Assembly: GCA_029948255.1 (NCBI GenBank)
Contig: JALIZF010001320.1
Span: 176,133-240,132 of the forward strand
Reading direction: 5' to 3'
DNA: 64,000 nt
Source: Telmatactis stephensoni
Lineage: Eukaryota > Cnidaria > Anthozoa > Actiniaria > Isophelliidae
Both the position numbers and the translations under genes were made by a program. Positions 1-10,500 of the stretch are shown here, piece by piece. The stretch's first letter is position 1. Each line of letters begins with the position of its first letter. The notes under the pieces are model-generated. The model worked only from the letters and a program-made list of their open reading frames with translations. It searched no databases and was not told where the DNA came from.

Positions 1-162
1 GAACACGCAGTTACTCAAAATACACCCGGAGCCTAGCCTCGTCTTTGTGCGTGATCACTCAACTAATATAGAATGCCAATCCTGCAGCTCCGTAGCATCC
101 AGAGCAACAAATCATTCCGGAGCATCCAAGGAGCAAAAGAAATGCAATGCTGGAAAATCTAC

Positions 163-176
163 GTTGCTAGGCAACC
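163..176. promoter_or_regulatory. X-box-like (RFX) palindrome
   Basis: GTTGCTAGGCAACC fits the imperfect inverted repeat bound by RFX factors (GTTGCY, short spacer, RGCAAC). RFX sites usually lie near the start of ciliary genes in animals. No start codon of a recognised gene is close by inside the window, so the target, if any, lies to the left or is not coding. Confidence 0.4.
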
Positions 177-707
177 GAGAAACTGTCCTGAGCATACAAA
201 ATATTTTGCTTACCATCATGCCGGTCATTCTTGGTTAAAGAATTTTATCAGTTATGAAGTCTTTCATATACTTGAGCAACTCGGCCAACGAATTCTACTC
301 GTTGAGATCGTGACGAGTGAGCTTTCGTTCGTGAAGCGGCCACCTGTGGATCTTAAGTCATTGTTTATGCAAAATTCGTTTTGATTTTCAGTACAATTCT
401 TAACCCCAAAATGACCTTTGATCATTTAGTCTAATTAATCGATCCAATTTTTTCGGTTTCAAGCTTTCAGTTATCAAGAATCAAGTCAGACAAGTGCTTT
501 CCAAAAAACTATTAAATAATACACACCATTCATCCGAATTAAGCTTAATTATTCTTTTGAAAATGCGTGCACACTTCAACATAATTCAATCATATTCAGT
601 AATGTAAAATACAGTGCAAGAGAATATGTCAGCCTTGTTTTTAATTCTTCTATTACATTTACTCGTACATTCAATGAAAGTAACAACTAAGTCCAATCTG
701 GAGGTTG

Positions 708-852
708 TAGAGTACAAACACTAAAAGTGTGCAATACTTTGCACTATTTAGTACTAAATAGCACTAATTAGACAATAGAAAACAAAAGAATTTGCATAAT
801 TTAGCACTATTTAGTACTATTTATGTTGCACACTTTTAGTGTTTGTACTCTA
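708..852. mobile_element. palindromic MITE, family A
   Basis: Terminal inverted repeats TAGAGTACAAACACTAAAAG and its complement enclose about 100 bp of AT-rich DNA full of 'tagcacta' words. The outer TA on both sides suggests a TA target duplication as in Tc1/mariner-type MITEs (inference). Further copies lie at 6817-6961, 34866-35023 and 57706-57855, and a partial one at 6023-6137. Confidence 0.75.
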
Positions 853-1064
853 TCATTGACACAGGAATGTGCGTGGGTGGGGGAGTACACTATTGGTCCC
901 CAAGAATAAGTTCTACATTTCAGCAGACATTGATTTTTAAAATGGGCTGACTTGACACTTTATTGAAGACATTTATTTTATGAGTTTACACAATTTAATG
1001 TAAACAACATTGACATTATTATATTCCTAGGTATGAACACAGACAAATAATAGAACATGACAAT

Positions 1065-1209
1065 TAGAGTGATTTTCATCGGACTATGAAATAGTTACTA
1101 AACTAACACACACTAGTAGTTAAGATCCCAATTCCATTGTTTCCTTTTGTTGAATTTTGACTGCACTAATAGCTAGTTAGTATTTCACAGTCCAATGAAA
1201 ATCACTCTA
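1065..1209. mobile_element. palindromic MITE, family B
   Basis: Inverted arms start TAGAGTGATTTTCATCGGAC and end with the complement (GTCCAATGAAAATCACTCTA). Same TAGAGYGAT terminus as the copies at 1219-1364, 15674-15818, 15921-16150 and 53670-53815, but the subterminal sequence differs between copies. Confidence 0.7.
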
Positions 1210-1218
1210 TTACCTATT

Positions 1219-1364
1219 TAGAGTGATTGCAAAAAACCTGTGAAACAAAACTAACAGATTAAGTGAATGACAGTTTAATAGACACGAAAGAAAACAAAGG
1301 AAATAAGGTCAACCAGTGTCTATTAGTCTACTAACTATTTCACGGGTTTTCTGCAATCACTCTA
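1219..1364. mobile_element. palindromic MITE, family B
   Basis: Inverted arms start TAGAGTGATTGCAAAAAACC and end with the imperfect complement GGGTTTTCTGCAATCACTCTA (one or two mismatches). It starts only nine bases after the preceding copy ends, so two members of one family are inserted side by side. Confidence 0.7.
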
Positions 1365-1560
1365 TTACAGCACTATTTACTATAGCTTTATTTTTATAGC
1401 TAAATCCTTCCCTCAGAAAGGAGAACTCTAATCTTAATCAAACTTAAGGGCATTAATCACATTAAAATCACCAACATTTAGAATGCACCATTCATTATTT
1501 TCTTTCTTTGCTTTTATCAAAAATTAATCATTACAGGTAGCTAACAAAATAAAATGAACA

Positions 1561-4500
1561 TTATTCCCAGTCTTTCTTGATATTAAAAGCCCATTCCCAC
1601 TCAAGATGAACTACTTTATCATCATCAAGAAACTTGCTTTTTGCAGTATAATGACCTCGAGAAATCATGCCCTTAGGAGCTTCATCTACTGGGGTTAGGT
1701 ATTGATGCGCTTCTGCTTTTGGTCCATAACTACCAACCATGAAGCTTTCTTTGTCAACTAGAAGTACAAGACAGGATAACTAATCAAAGAAACATTATCC
1801 ATCATTATAAACTAAACACAATTTTAAGTTTAAGTTTTATTTAAAGGGATACTCTGGTGCCTCCAACCACTTTTTGTCAAAAAATACTCTTTAGTCTTAA
1901 TAACACATTTTTCATGAAAATGAGTAAAAATCACGATTTTTTCTCTCTCAAAATGGAGATATTTAGGCGGGAAAACTTTCACTTCCGGTTGGAGAGCGCA
2001 AACCGGAAGTGACGTAGAAGTGAGAACTCGCTTGTAAGATATATATCGAATCATGAAGTGAAGGGTAGTAGCTTGCCTCTTTTTTGAGAAAAACTCACCA
2101 TGCCACATCGTTGTGTTGCGGGAGGCTGCTCCAATACCACCAAGGATGGTGTCAGCCTTCACAACTGGCCTTCAGACCCTAACTACGCAAGAATTTGGAC
2201 GGCAAAAGTGAGAAATACAAGGTCCGACTTTCAACCTTCGAAGTCAAGTAAACTATGTAGTTCTCACTTTAGCGAGGGTTCTTTCATTCCAAGAAGTATG
2301 CTGGCGAATTCTTTGGGACTAAAAGTGAAAAAAACTCTGAAAGAAGACGCAGTTCCCAGCATTTTTTCGTGTACGGCCGACTGGGAACCAACAGAAAAGA
2401 AAAGAAAGAGAGATCTTGACACCGGTCAACCTTCATCTTCACGTTCAGCATATAGAAAACGAGAAGCTGCTAGGGTAAGCAAATGATTGAATGATTGAAG
2501 TAAATAGGTAGAATATGAACAACAAAAAGAGTACCGACAAAAATTGCTTGCTTCTTTAAGATCATTGCTGATTCTGAAGTTAAAAACAGAGAAAGTGCTA
2601 ACACAGAGGATGCCGAGTGTTTTGTACCGCCTTGCAGTTCCCATCTAGTGGAAGCCACGACACAAGCCTCACTGCCGATTGAAAGCAAACATTTTTCCAT
2701 GCAATTTAAAACTAGAAGTACTTCCAAAGGTAAGTATTTCCTGAAATAGGTTGATAAGTCGTAAGTTTTACGAACAAACCAATCAGTCATAAATCAATTC
2801 TAGTTTCTTCTTGAAACTCTCCACTTGCGATATGGCAAAAACGCGCGAAAATGATCAGGTAATATAAAAAAAAAACCTTTAGATATCGCAAAGAAACTAC
2901 TAATTACTTGCTATTTTATAAATGAAGAAACTATGCACTGGTCAATCATTCACTTTGTTTTCGCGTTTTTTTAGGTACCCAAACAATTACTATTTCGCGA
3001 ACACACGATCAAGGAATTCAGTGCGAATTACTCAAGGATTCCAATGTTGAAAGTGAGGACGAAAAAGAGACCGAAGAGAACGTGGACGACGAAATCGATC
3101 GAGATTCAGAGAAAAACGATCCTACGTTTGTACCTGACGAAGATGTTGAGAGCAACGAACAATTTGAGGACATCGATGACTGTTTTTATGAGTAAGTCAA
3201 ATCAATCCATCAATTTATTCATGAAAGAACGAGTGCCGTGAATTAAAACGATATAGCGGACTTTACTTATGTGACTAACTTAAGGACGTTCGCGGGAAAA
3301 TGCCAAATAAATGAAAAATCGCTGCAATTTAGCATGTTGATAAATCATCATGAAACTCATCAAATAAGGCCAAAAAAGTTGGGAGTCACCGTTAAATTTC
3401 GTGAGCTACATCGCTGAGAAGTTGGCCAATTTTGCACTTTGCAGAGCCTTCTTCACGAAGCATAAAGTAAAGAGAACGAAAATTTGTTTTCCGTGAAAAA
3501 ATCACCGGACATAGTAAAAAAGGTACAAGAATGCTTCTCCAACTATCCATTTGTTTTAAAAACGTTATTTAGATGCCGTATCAAAAAAGCAAGTTATTTT
3601 TTTTAGGCAACAACAAGTAGTGGTCTCCAACAAAATTGTCGCATTCTTTCGAATTCGTGGATCAAAATTAGGCAGAAAATGTCGTTTTTCCATACGAAAA
3701 ATAAATGTCGATTTTCTGAAAAACTAACAGGATGTTGATATTTAGTAGCTCTTCAAAATGAGAAAATAAAAAATGGGGGTCACCGTTAATTTTGAAGAGA
3801 TATTCACCGTTAAAAACTGGATCCGTGATAACCGTGACAAGCCAAGTCCATCGCCATCTTGAAAACCGAGTGGAGACTGGGTTTCGTGGGTTCCTTTTTT
3901 GTCTTTTTCTTTCTTTTTTCTGCGCTTCTTCAACCCAAATAATTTTTTTCAGCCTTGAATTTCCATTATTTTAATTTTTCCTACAAACTTGAACAATTTT
4001 TTCTTCAAAAAAAGAAAAAAAAGAAATTATCGAAAAAAATATTGTTTTACGGCCGCCATCTTGGATTTAGTTGAGCGCGCGCTAGCCTGCGCAGTAGAAG
4101 TGCGCGTGAACAATGCCCGCGAACGTCCTTAACCTTTTTGCATTCTACGTGCAGAGAATCACCAACAGATATTCCTGTGGACAAGCAAAATCTTCTCATC
4201 GTAGCAGACAGTTGTCTTCTGAGTTTGTTTTGTTTTTGTCATTTATGCAATTCTGAATGTGAAAGGATTGTATCTAGAACTGGAACTCAAGTAACCGTAC
4301 TACAGCAATGTAAATCTTGCTCGTTTTCAAAAAAATGGGACTCTCAGCCAAAGATTGGCAACATACCACTCGGAAATATCATGATCTCATGTGGAATTTT
4401 GTTTGGTGGTGGCAGCCCATCGAAGGTCCTCAAAATACTGAGACACATGAATATCCTCACTATTGGGTATTCTACATTCATGGAACACCAGAAAAAATTC

Positions 4501-7500
4501 CTACATCGAGCTGTAGAGAAAACGTACCGTCAGCAACAGAAAATCCTTCTAGACAACATCAAGGCCGAAGGAAAGAACTTGATATTGGGAGGGGATGGCC
4601 GCTGTGATAGCCCTGGGCATTCTGCAAAATATGGCTGCTATTCTGTAATGGATGTCGAGCAAAACAAAATACTCGACTCTCAACTAGTGCAGGTATGGTT
4701 TGTGCTCCGACGTTTAGGAGTGCACGTACTTTTAAATGACCTTTAATTATAAAGTACTGAAACTGCGTGTTTTCATTAACTTTAATTCAGAATTAAAAAC
4801 TCGCGCCACCGTCTAAAATTCCCGCGTTTTTTTGGCGCATGTGCAAGTGTGAACAATTTTATGGCGAAAAATGGCTTCTCCCAATCCTGAAGAACTTCTT
4901 GGTTTCATTAGGAACGAAAGACTAAATTCTCTAGAAGATCTTAGACAAATACAACAAGAAGTTCTAAGCTTTTTATCAAGTGTTAATATACAACGAGCTA
5001 GTCAAGAACTGTTTTGGGAATTTTTACTTATTTTAAAAGCATACTTTGAATCTGAGAAAACAACTGCAAAACTTCTAAAAAAACTTGATTTCTTAGAGGA
5101 ACAACTTCAAAACATGCTCTAGATACGTAAGTAACAGTACTTGGACCGAGTTTCACAACAAACAAACAATAGAAAATTGGAATGGATTTAAAATTTTGGC
5201 AAAATATAAACATCCTTGAAACCTTTGGAATTATTAACTTTCTGGGTGTACAAGCTATTGTTATAGGCTGTATGATAATACCTCTGGCATTATTGTCAGT
5301 CTGGATCCATCCCTTAATACTTGTTTTTATTTCCTTTTAGTGTAATGAAGTAAAAAATTCAAATGCCATGGAGAAGGAAGGCTTAAAGAAATGTTTAACA
5401 TTTCTAACAGAAGAGGGTCTATCTATCAAGGCTCTCATATAACTGACAGACATACTCAAATAAGGAAGTACATGAGGGAGAGATGGCCTAGGATTAAGCA
5501 CAGACTTGATGCCTGGCATGTTGGCAAAGGTAAACCTGTCTATTTACTTTGGTTTTCTCGTTAACTCTTGGATGAGCAAGAGTAATATTCACTGAACAAA
5601 TAATATTGTTAACATTATTAATGTCATTTTTGCTGTTGCAGGTACAGGTAAAAAGATTGAAAAGCTTGCTAAGAGAAATGACTGCTCTGTACTTCTGGAA
5701 TGGAAAAAGAGTATTATAAATCACATGTTCTGGTGTGTATCAAGTACTTATGACAATGAAGAAGATCAACGTGAGGCCAAGTGGCTTTCATTAACCAATC
5801 ACTCAAGGGCGGATCCAGGGGGAGGGTCGCGGGGGTCAGGACCCCCCTGTGTTTATCAATGAATATGTCATGAATTTGCGACAGCAGTAACTTTTTTCTG
5901 TGAAAAGACTCACTTTTAACATTCACTGAAATATCACTAAGCAATGCCAACCCTCTACCCATTCAGTTGTAATGTCTGCTAAACTAATATCTATTTCACG
6001 GATTAAGTCACTGCCATCACTCTACTTTTCACAATTTAATATTAAATAGCACTAATTTAATGGAAAACAATAGAATTTGCATAATTTAGCACAATTTAGT
6101 GCTATTTATGTTGCACAATTTTAGTGTTTGTACTCTATCTTCAAGTACAAAGGCCCGAAAGTAATTACCATTTCAAACCATTCATTAGATATCTGTTTTG
6201 TTGCAGTGTTCCAACAAGCACAGAAATGTAGAGTGTACCATGGAGCCAAGTGAAGAATTATACATGTAGGATTTTAGACGTCCAGATGAAGATGACTGCA
6301 GCCTACATTTATTCATCAGCAAACCTAAATCCTTCAAACTCAAAATTGTCCTCAATTCCTGGTGGAGGAAAATGTGCCCGTATGCAGCACACAGCACAAG
6401 ATGGAAGCGGCACTCTGATCTCCTTTCCGAGAAAACCCCAACACCACCTGACAAGCTGCCTGTATGCTATATGCCGGTTCTTTTTGTGTTCTGGCCCATC
6501 ATATGGATTATTGTATTGTTGTTTATATTGATACCATGCAGTTTGAAGAACCCACTGGTTCAAACAAACTGCATGGAATGCTGGATTCTGGGTAATACAT
6601 GTTGGTGGTTCTGCCATTCCTTCAACTTCGACTACCTCATTGTTTTTTTCTACAATACAGTTGATTTCCTGACAACATATGCATTCCTCTAGTCTATCTA
6701 ACCTCTGACAGTTATCACACTGACACCTACATAAAGTGAAAACAAATAAATGAATAATAATGTATTCATGAGAAATATATTTTTACTTTTAAAAAGATAT
6801 TAAGTTCATTGGTTAATAGAATACAAACACTAAAATGGGGCAACACCACAAATAAAACTAAAAAGTGTTATTCTTGGTTAACTCTTTTATATTTTGCTTT
6901 AGTACTAACAGCTACAGCTGTTAGAAAGTAACGTTTTGCACACATTTAGTGTTTGCACTCCAACTGTCAGTAAGTGAAAAAATGCTGGTGTTATTCTTAG
7001 TTATAAATCCAAGTGGAAATTTGAATCGAAATAGAGTTTGACTAGTTTTAGCTTTTCATCTCATCGCTTGCCTCGTTCCTGCAATAAGCTTCAACAAGTA
7101 AAATACCTTCTCTTAGAATTGTAAGTACTCGTGCAAAGATAAAAAAAATGTCTCGTGTGTTCGACCCAAAATCCCCGTTTGTCACTACACTATTCAAAGA
7201 AAAGAAAACAAATTGAGAACAACTAAATAAAGCAATAACTTTAATCTATGCTTTATTCATATGGACTCTACCTTAAGTATTTTAGTTCTAGAATTAGTCG
7301 AAAGAGCAGTCAAGCCATTACATACCAGTTTGTATTTTGCAACCTATCGTTCATGTCTTCATCCTGAGAGGAAGAATTGCTCACGGAATCTGTTCCAGAG
7401 CTTGCCTGGCTATCGTACGGCTCAAACAAATATGGAAGAGTTCCATCGCAGTCTGAAAAAGACTCCGAGCGAGAAGAACTCGAAGAAATACTATCTCTAC

Positions 7501-10500
7501 TATCAGAATCCATGAAGAATCTCAATCAAACAAATGCAAAATGGCCGATTTCCATTCTCATTTCTACGTCACTGATGACGTTGCATTTTCAAACGCAGTT
7601 TACTTCCGGTTATGGAAAACCGCTCAAAAGCCGATACATTTTGCTGATTTTGCGCGATTTCTCTTTCGCGTCGGTATTTATTTCCTCACTTATCTAAACC
7701 TATAAGGTTAAAACAGGATTTTAAGCGAATGTAATCGGAGGCACCAGAGTATCCCTTTAAGGAATAAAAAACGGTTTCCCGTGTTTGATAGCCTGATCAA
7801 AACGCGTGTGATGCTGGTAGACCACAAGAGAGTGTAGTGGAAGCACAAGCCGTAGGTGCCTACGGCTACGCCTATGGCCTATGGCTTATGCTTCCACTAC
7901 GCTCTCTCGTGTTCTCCCAGCATCATGCATGTTTTGATCAGGCTATTAAACACAGGAAACCGTTTTTCATTTCTTTTATAAAAATAACTAACACGCAAAT
8001 AGACGAAAATAGGAAAAAGAAAACACCGGCGAAAGAAACAAATTGACATGAGCGTGTTTGATACTCTCATCAAACACGGGTTTTCAGCCAATCAGAGCGC
8101 GCGTTATATAAGAGTTATTTTATAAAACATGAATGCTGTTTTTGAGACATTATCAGAAAATAATGTTATCTCTGTGTAGATCAAAGTGTGTAGTTTAGCA
8201 CAGAAAACCTTTTCCAAAAGGTAAAAATGTAATAATTGCTTATAGTCATGTTTTGTATATTTAATAATTCCTGGGTTGACGTCATCTCATTTGCATTTTC
8301 TAATTTTGAATGCTTACAGTAATTTCTCTAAAGGGAAATGTGTGTATCAAGAAATATTTAACAAGGTATATTTTCCATTCACAAAGACATGATTTTATGA
8401 AGTTCCTGGCTAACTATTCTAAACTAATTTTTGCCGTGGCTGATTTCAACTCACCTCTAATGCCTTTTCGAAAAGTTACCTGATGATACTTTAGTCCAGA
8501 AACAATCTCTCTGTTAACCTGATGAAAGATGAATAGATCTTATTATAATTTTAATGTTTATCTATTACAATCCACTTGAAAGATGTATTTCTCACTCTTT
8601 GTAAAATTTTTAAAATAATTCAGCAAATGTCAAATCCATAAAATTCAAGGACTGTTTTCTACTTTTTAAGGACTTTTTTTTTGCAAAATTCAAGGACTTT
8701 TCAAGGAAAAATCAAATTCAATGATTTTTTCAAGGCAAATGCTAAAATTCAAGGACTTTTCAAGGTTGTATGAGCCATGTATGCAATAAAAACATCAGTA
8801 AAATCATAATCTTTTTTTTTTCAAACATCATTATATCAATTTCTTCTCACTAGTAGTCAGTGAACCTGTTTTTATTAATCGCCAAAGCAAATATAAGACT
8901 AGCATAAGTTTATTTTTAAAAAGGAGACTCTCTGCTTTTGATAAGCCTAACAGCTTCAAGAGGCTTCCTTACCATCTTTGTTATATAGATATTGTAAAAA
9001 AATCTTTTGTAACTATATATGCATAGCAAATAAATATTAAATAAATAAATCTGCTACAAGTCAATGAATTCAATGAACAATAAACAAAATACAATACTTA
9101 TACAAGAATCCTCACTTTGTTTGCCCTGTTCAATTCTTGCATATAAAATATAAATTCAATTAGCTACTATTTCAATGAGTACATTTTCTAGTATTGGGAA
9201 TTTTCATTAGGAATCGAGAGCTAAAGAGTGCACACCATACACCCATGAAGAAATTACTCAGTCACTATTTAGTGTGTGATGATAGTTATTGACAAACTGA
9301 GAATTCACTGACAGAGGCAGAAACAACACAAAGAAACACAAAGATAGCTAGATATGTTGCTATTGTTGTTTACATTAGCTATTCAGCTCCAGTAATATCC
9401 ACTAGTTTGTACAAAATAGTGCAAGCAGACGATACATGTTAAGTTTTGTTTCACGGATATATGGCATGCACTCTATGGTGAACTTCCGATCTCTTGGAAA
9501 TGTCCTTGCAGAATTTCTTCAATATAAAGTTGAATGTTTTTCCTAAACCAGTTCACAGTTATATCTTGCTCAATGTCAGCCTTGTCTGCACATTAGGCAT
9601 TCTTTGTAGTCTTGGTTAATTAACAGCCAGTGAAAAGATGAGAAATGCACACAAATCATCCAGGGAGGTGATAAATGAACTAAGTAGATACTAATTATTT
9701 AGATTTCCACTGTATTTTCTCAAAATTTTGAATATCTCACATAAAATCGAGTCCAATTAAGCAATAGATAACCTTGAAGTGGTCTATTCAAGGATCATTG
9801 CTTGCATCTTGGTCTCAAATAAGCTCATGCAAATTATTCCACTGTTGGTCTATGAGCTGAGAGAAACAATAAATTTCTTGTCATGGCTTGCTGAAATCCT
9901 TCTGTTTTCTCACTGTGTACCTGTCAAATCTAGCCAATCAGGTTCACTGTTCATGGAATAATGATAAAACAAGGACTAACAATGCTTAGGTAGCAAGCAT
10001 TCCCTTCCCTTCACCTCCCCTCTCCCTCCATCCCAAATCCCTAACTGTATCAAGCTACTATGTAGGTTTTGCAAAATATTTCAATGAGTAAAAAGTTTTG
10101 CACAAATGTTGTGTAAAAGACATTTTTTTCTCGAAAATTATGGAAAGTTTTCACAATTTTTGTGAACACATTCAAAGATAAAAGGTTATGTTGATGGTAA
10201 AGAGAGAACTCAAGATTAATGCTGTGCTCAGACTTGAATAATGACATTCAAAATCAAACCAGTACCACTGAACTTTCAAAAGATACTTTAATAATCTCGG
10301 CAGGGCATATGGAAAATAATTCGTATGAAAGCATTACTAACTGTTTTAAGCAATTCCTGAGCTGATTTCGGAGAAACTCTGACAGTAACTGAAGGCAATG
10401 CTCATTGTAGATTATGTACATTACACTACGAAACCGCTGCTTCTAGAAAGAATGGTTATGGCAGTTTAAAAATAGCTTGCAATTATTTACAATGCTTTGC

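Larger units (their letters stand above)
1..1560. other. intergenic left flank, no recognised gene
   Basis: No recognisable protein is seen. The short open frames at 47-384 overlap each other and show no known motif. The stretch contains an X-box-like site (163-176) and three palindromic MITEs (708-852, 1065-1209, 1219-1364), the last two almost touching. It ends at the stop codon of the RhoGDI gene, so its right part should include that gene's 3' UTR. Confidence 0.5.
2100..5807 (+). pseudogene. THAP-domain Kolobok transposase, frame-broken and truncated
   Basis: Six exons can be read: 2100-2474, 2561-2729, 2975-3191, 4155-4692, 5341-5529, 5642-5807. Exon 1 holds an N-terminal THAP zinc finger for sequence-specific DNA binding: [10 protein letters not shown], a conserved W (HNW), then CSSHF and a downstream P. 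Exon 3 is acidic and ends near [10 protein letters not shown]. Exon 4 contains [15 protein letters not shown], which I take as the block of the first catalytic Asp. Exon 5 has TDRHTQI and DAWHV blocks, and exon 6 the NHMFWC block. Intron phases agree everywhere except exon 5, where two extra bases within 5436-5441 shift the frame and give a stop. After 5807 the family's C-terminal part is missing and another element begins. The exon 2 acceptor is the least certain junction. Confidence 0.8.
1845..7756 (+). mobile_element. Kolobok/T2-type DNA transposon with two convergent genes
   Basis: A 20-bp terminal repeat, AGGGATACTCTGGTGCCTCC at 1845-1864, recurs as its exact complement at 7737-7756. Each end is flanked by TTAA (1841-1844 and 7757-7760). 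TTAA duplications, a TTAAAGGR end and a THAP-domain transposase are the hallmarks of the Kolobok superfamily (family knowledge). Inside are the plus-strand THAP transposase (2100-5807, broken), a small plus ORF (4871-5122), and a convergent minus-strand gene for a P2X7-ballast protein (6309-7525). The element lies in RhoGDI intron 4, antisense to it, and is itself loaded with younger insertions (3284-4128, about 5808, 6023-6137, 6817-6961). Confidence 0.85.

Noticed and set aside
47..384. Two overlapping frames at the left edge as a gene
   Set aside because: No domain, no convincing start, mutually overlapping, and the X-box lies inside them.
1845..1864. piggyBac assignment because of the TTAA duplication
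   Set aside because: The end is AGGG rather than CCCT and the transposase has a THAP finger, both pointing to Kolobok/T2.
2100..2486. Host THAP transcription factor gene
   Set aside because: The THAP exon is followed in phase by the [15 protein letters not shown] transposase block and lies inside transposon ends.
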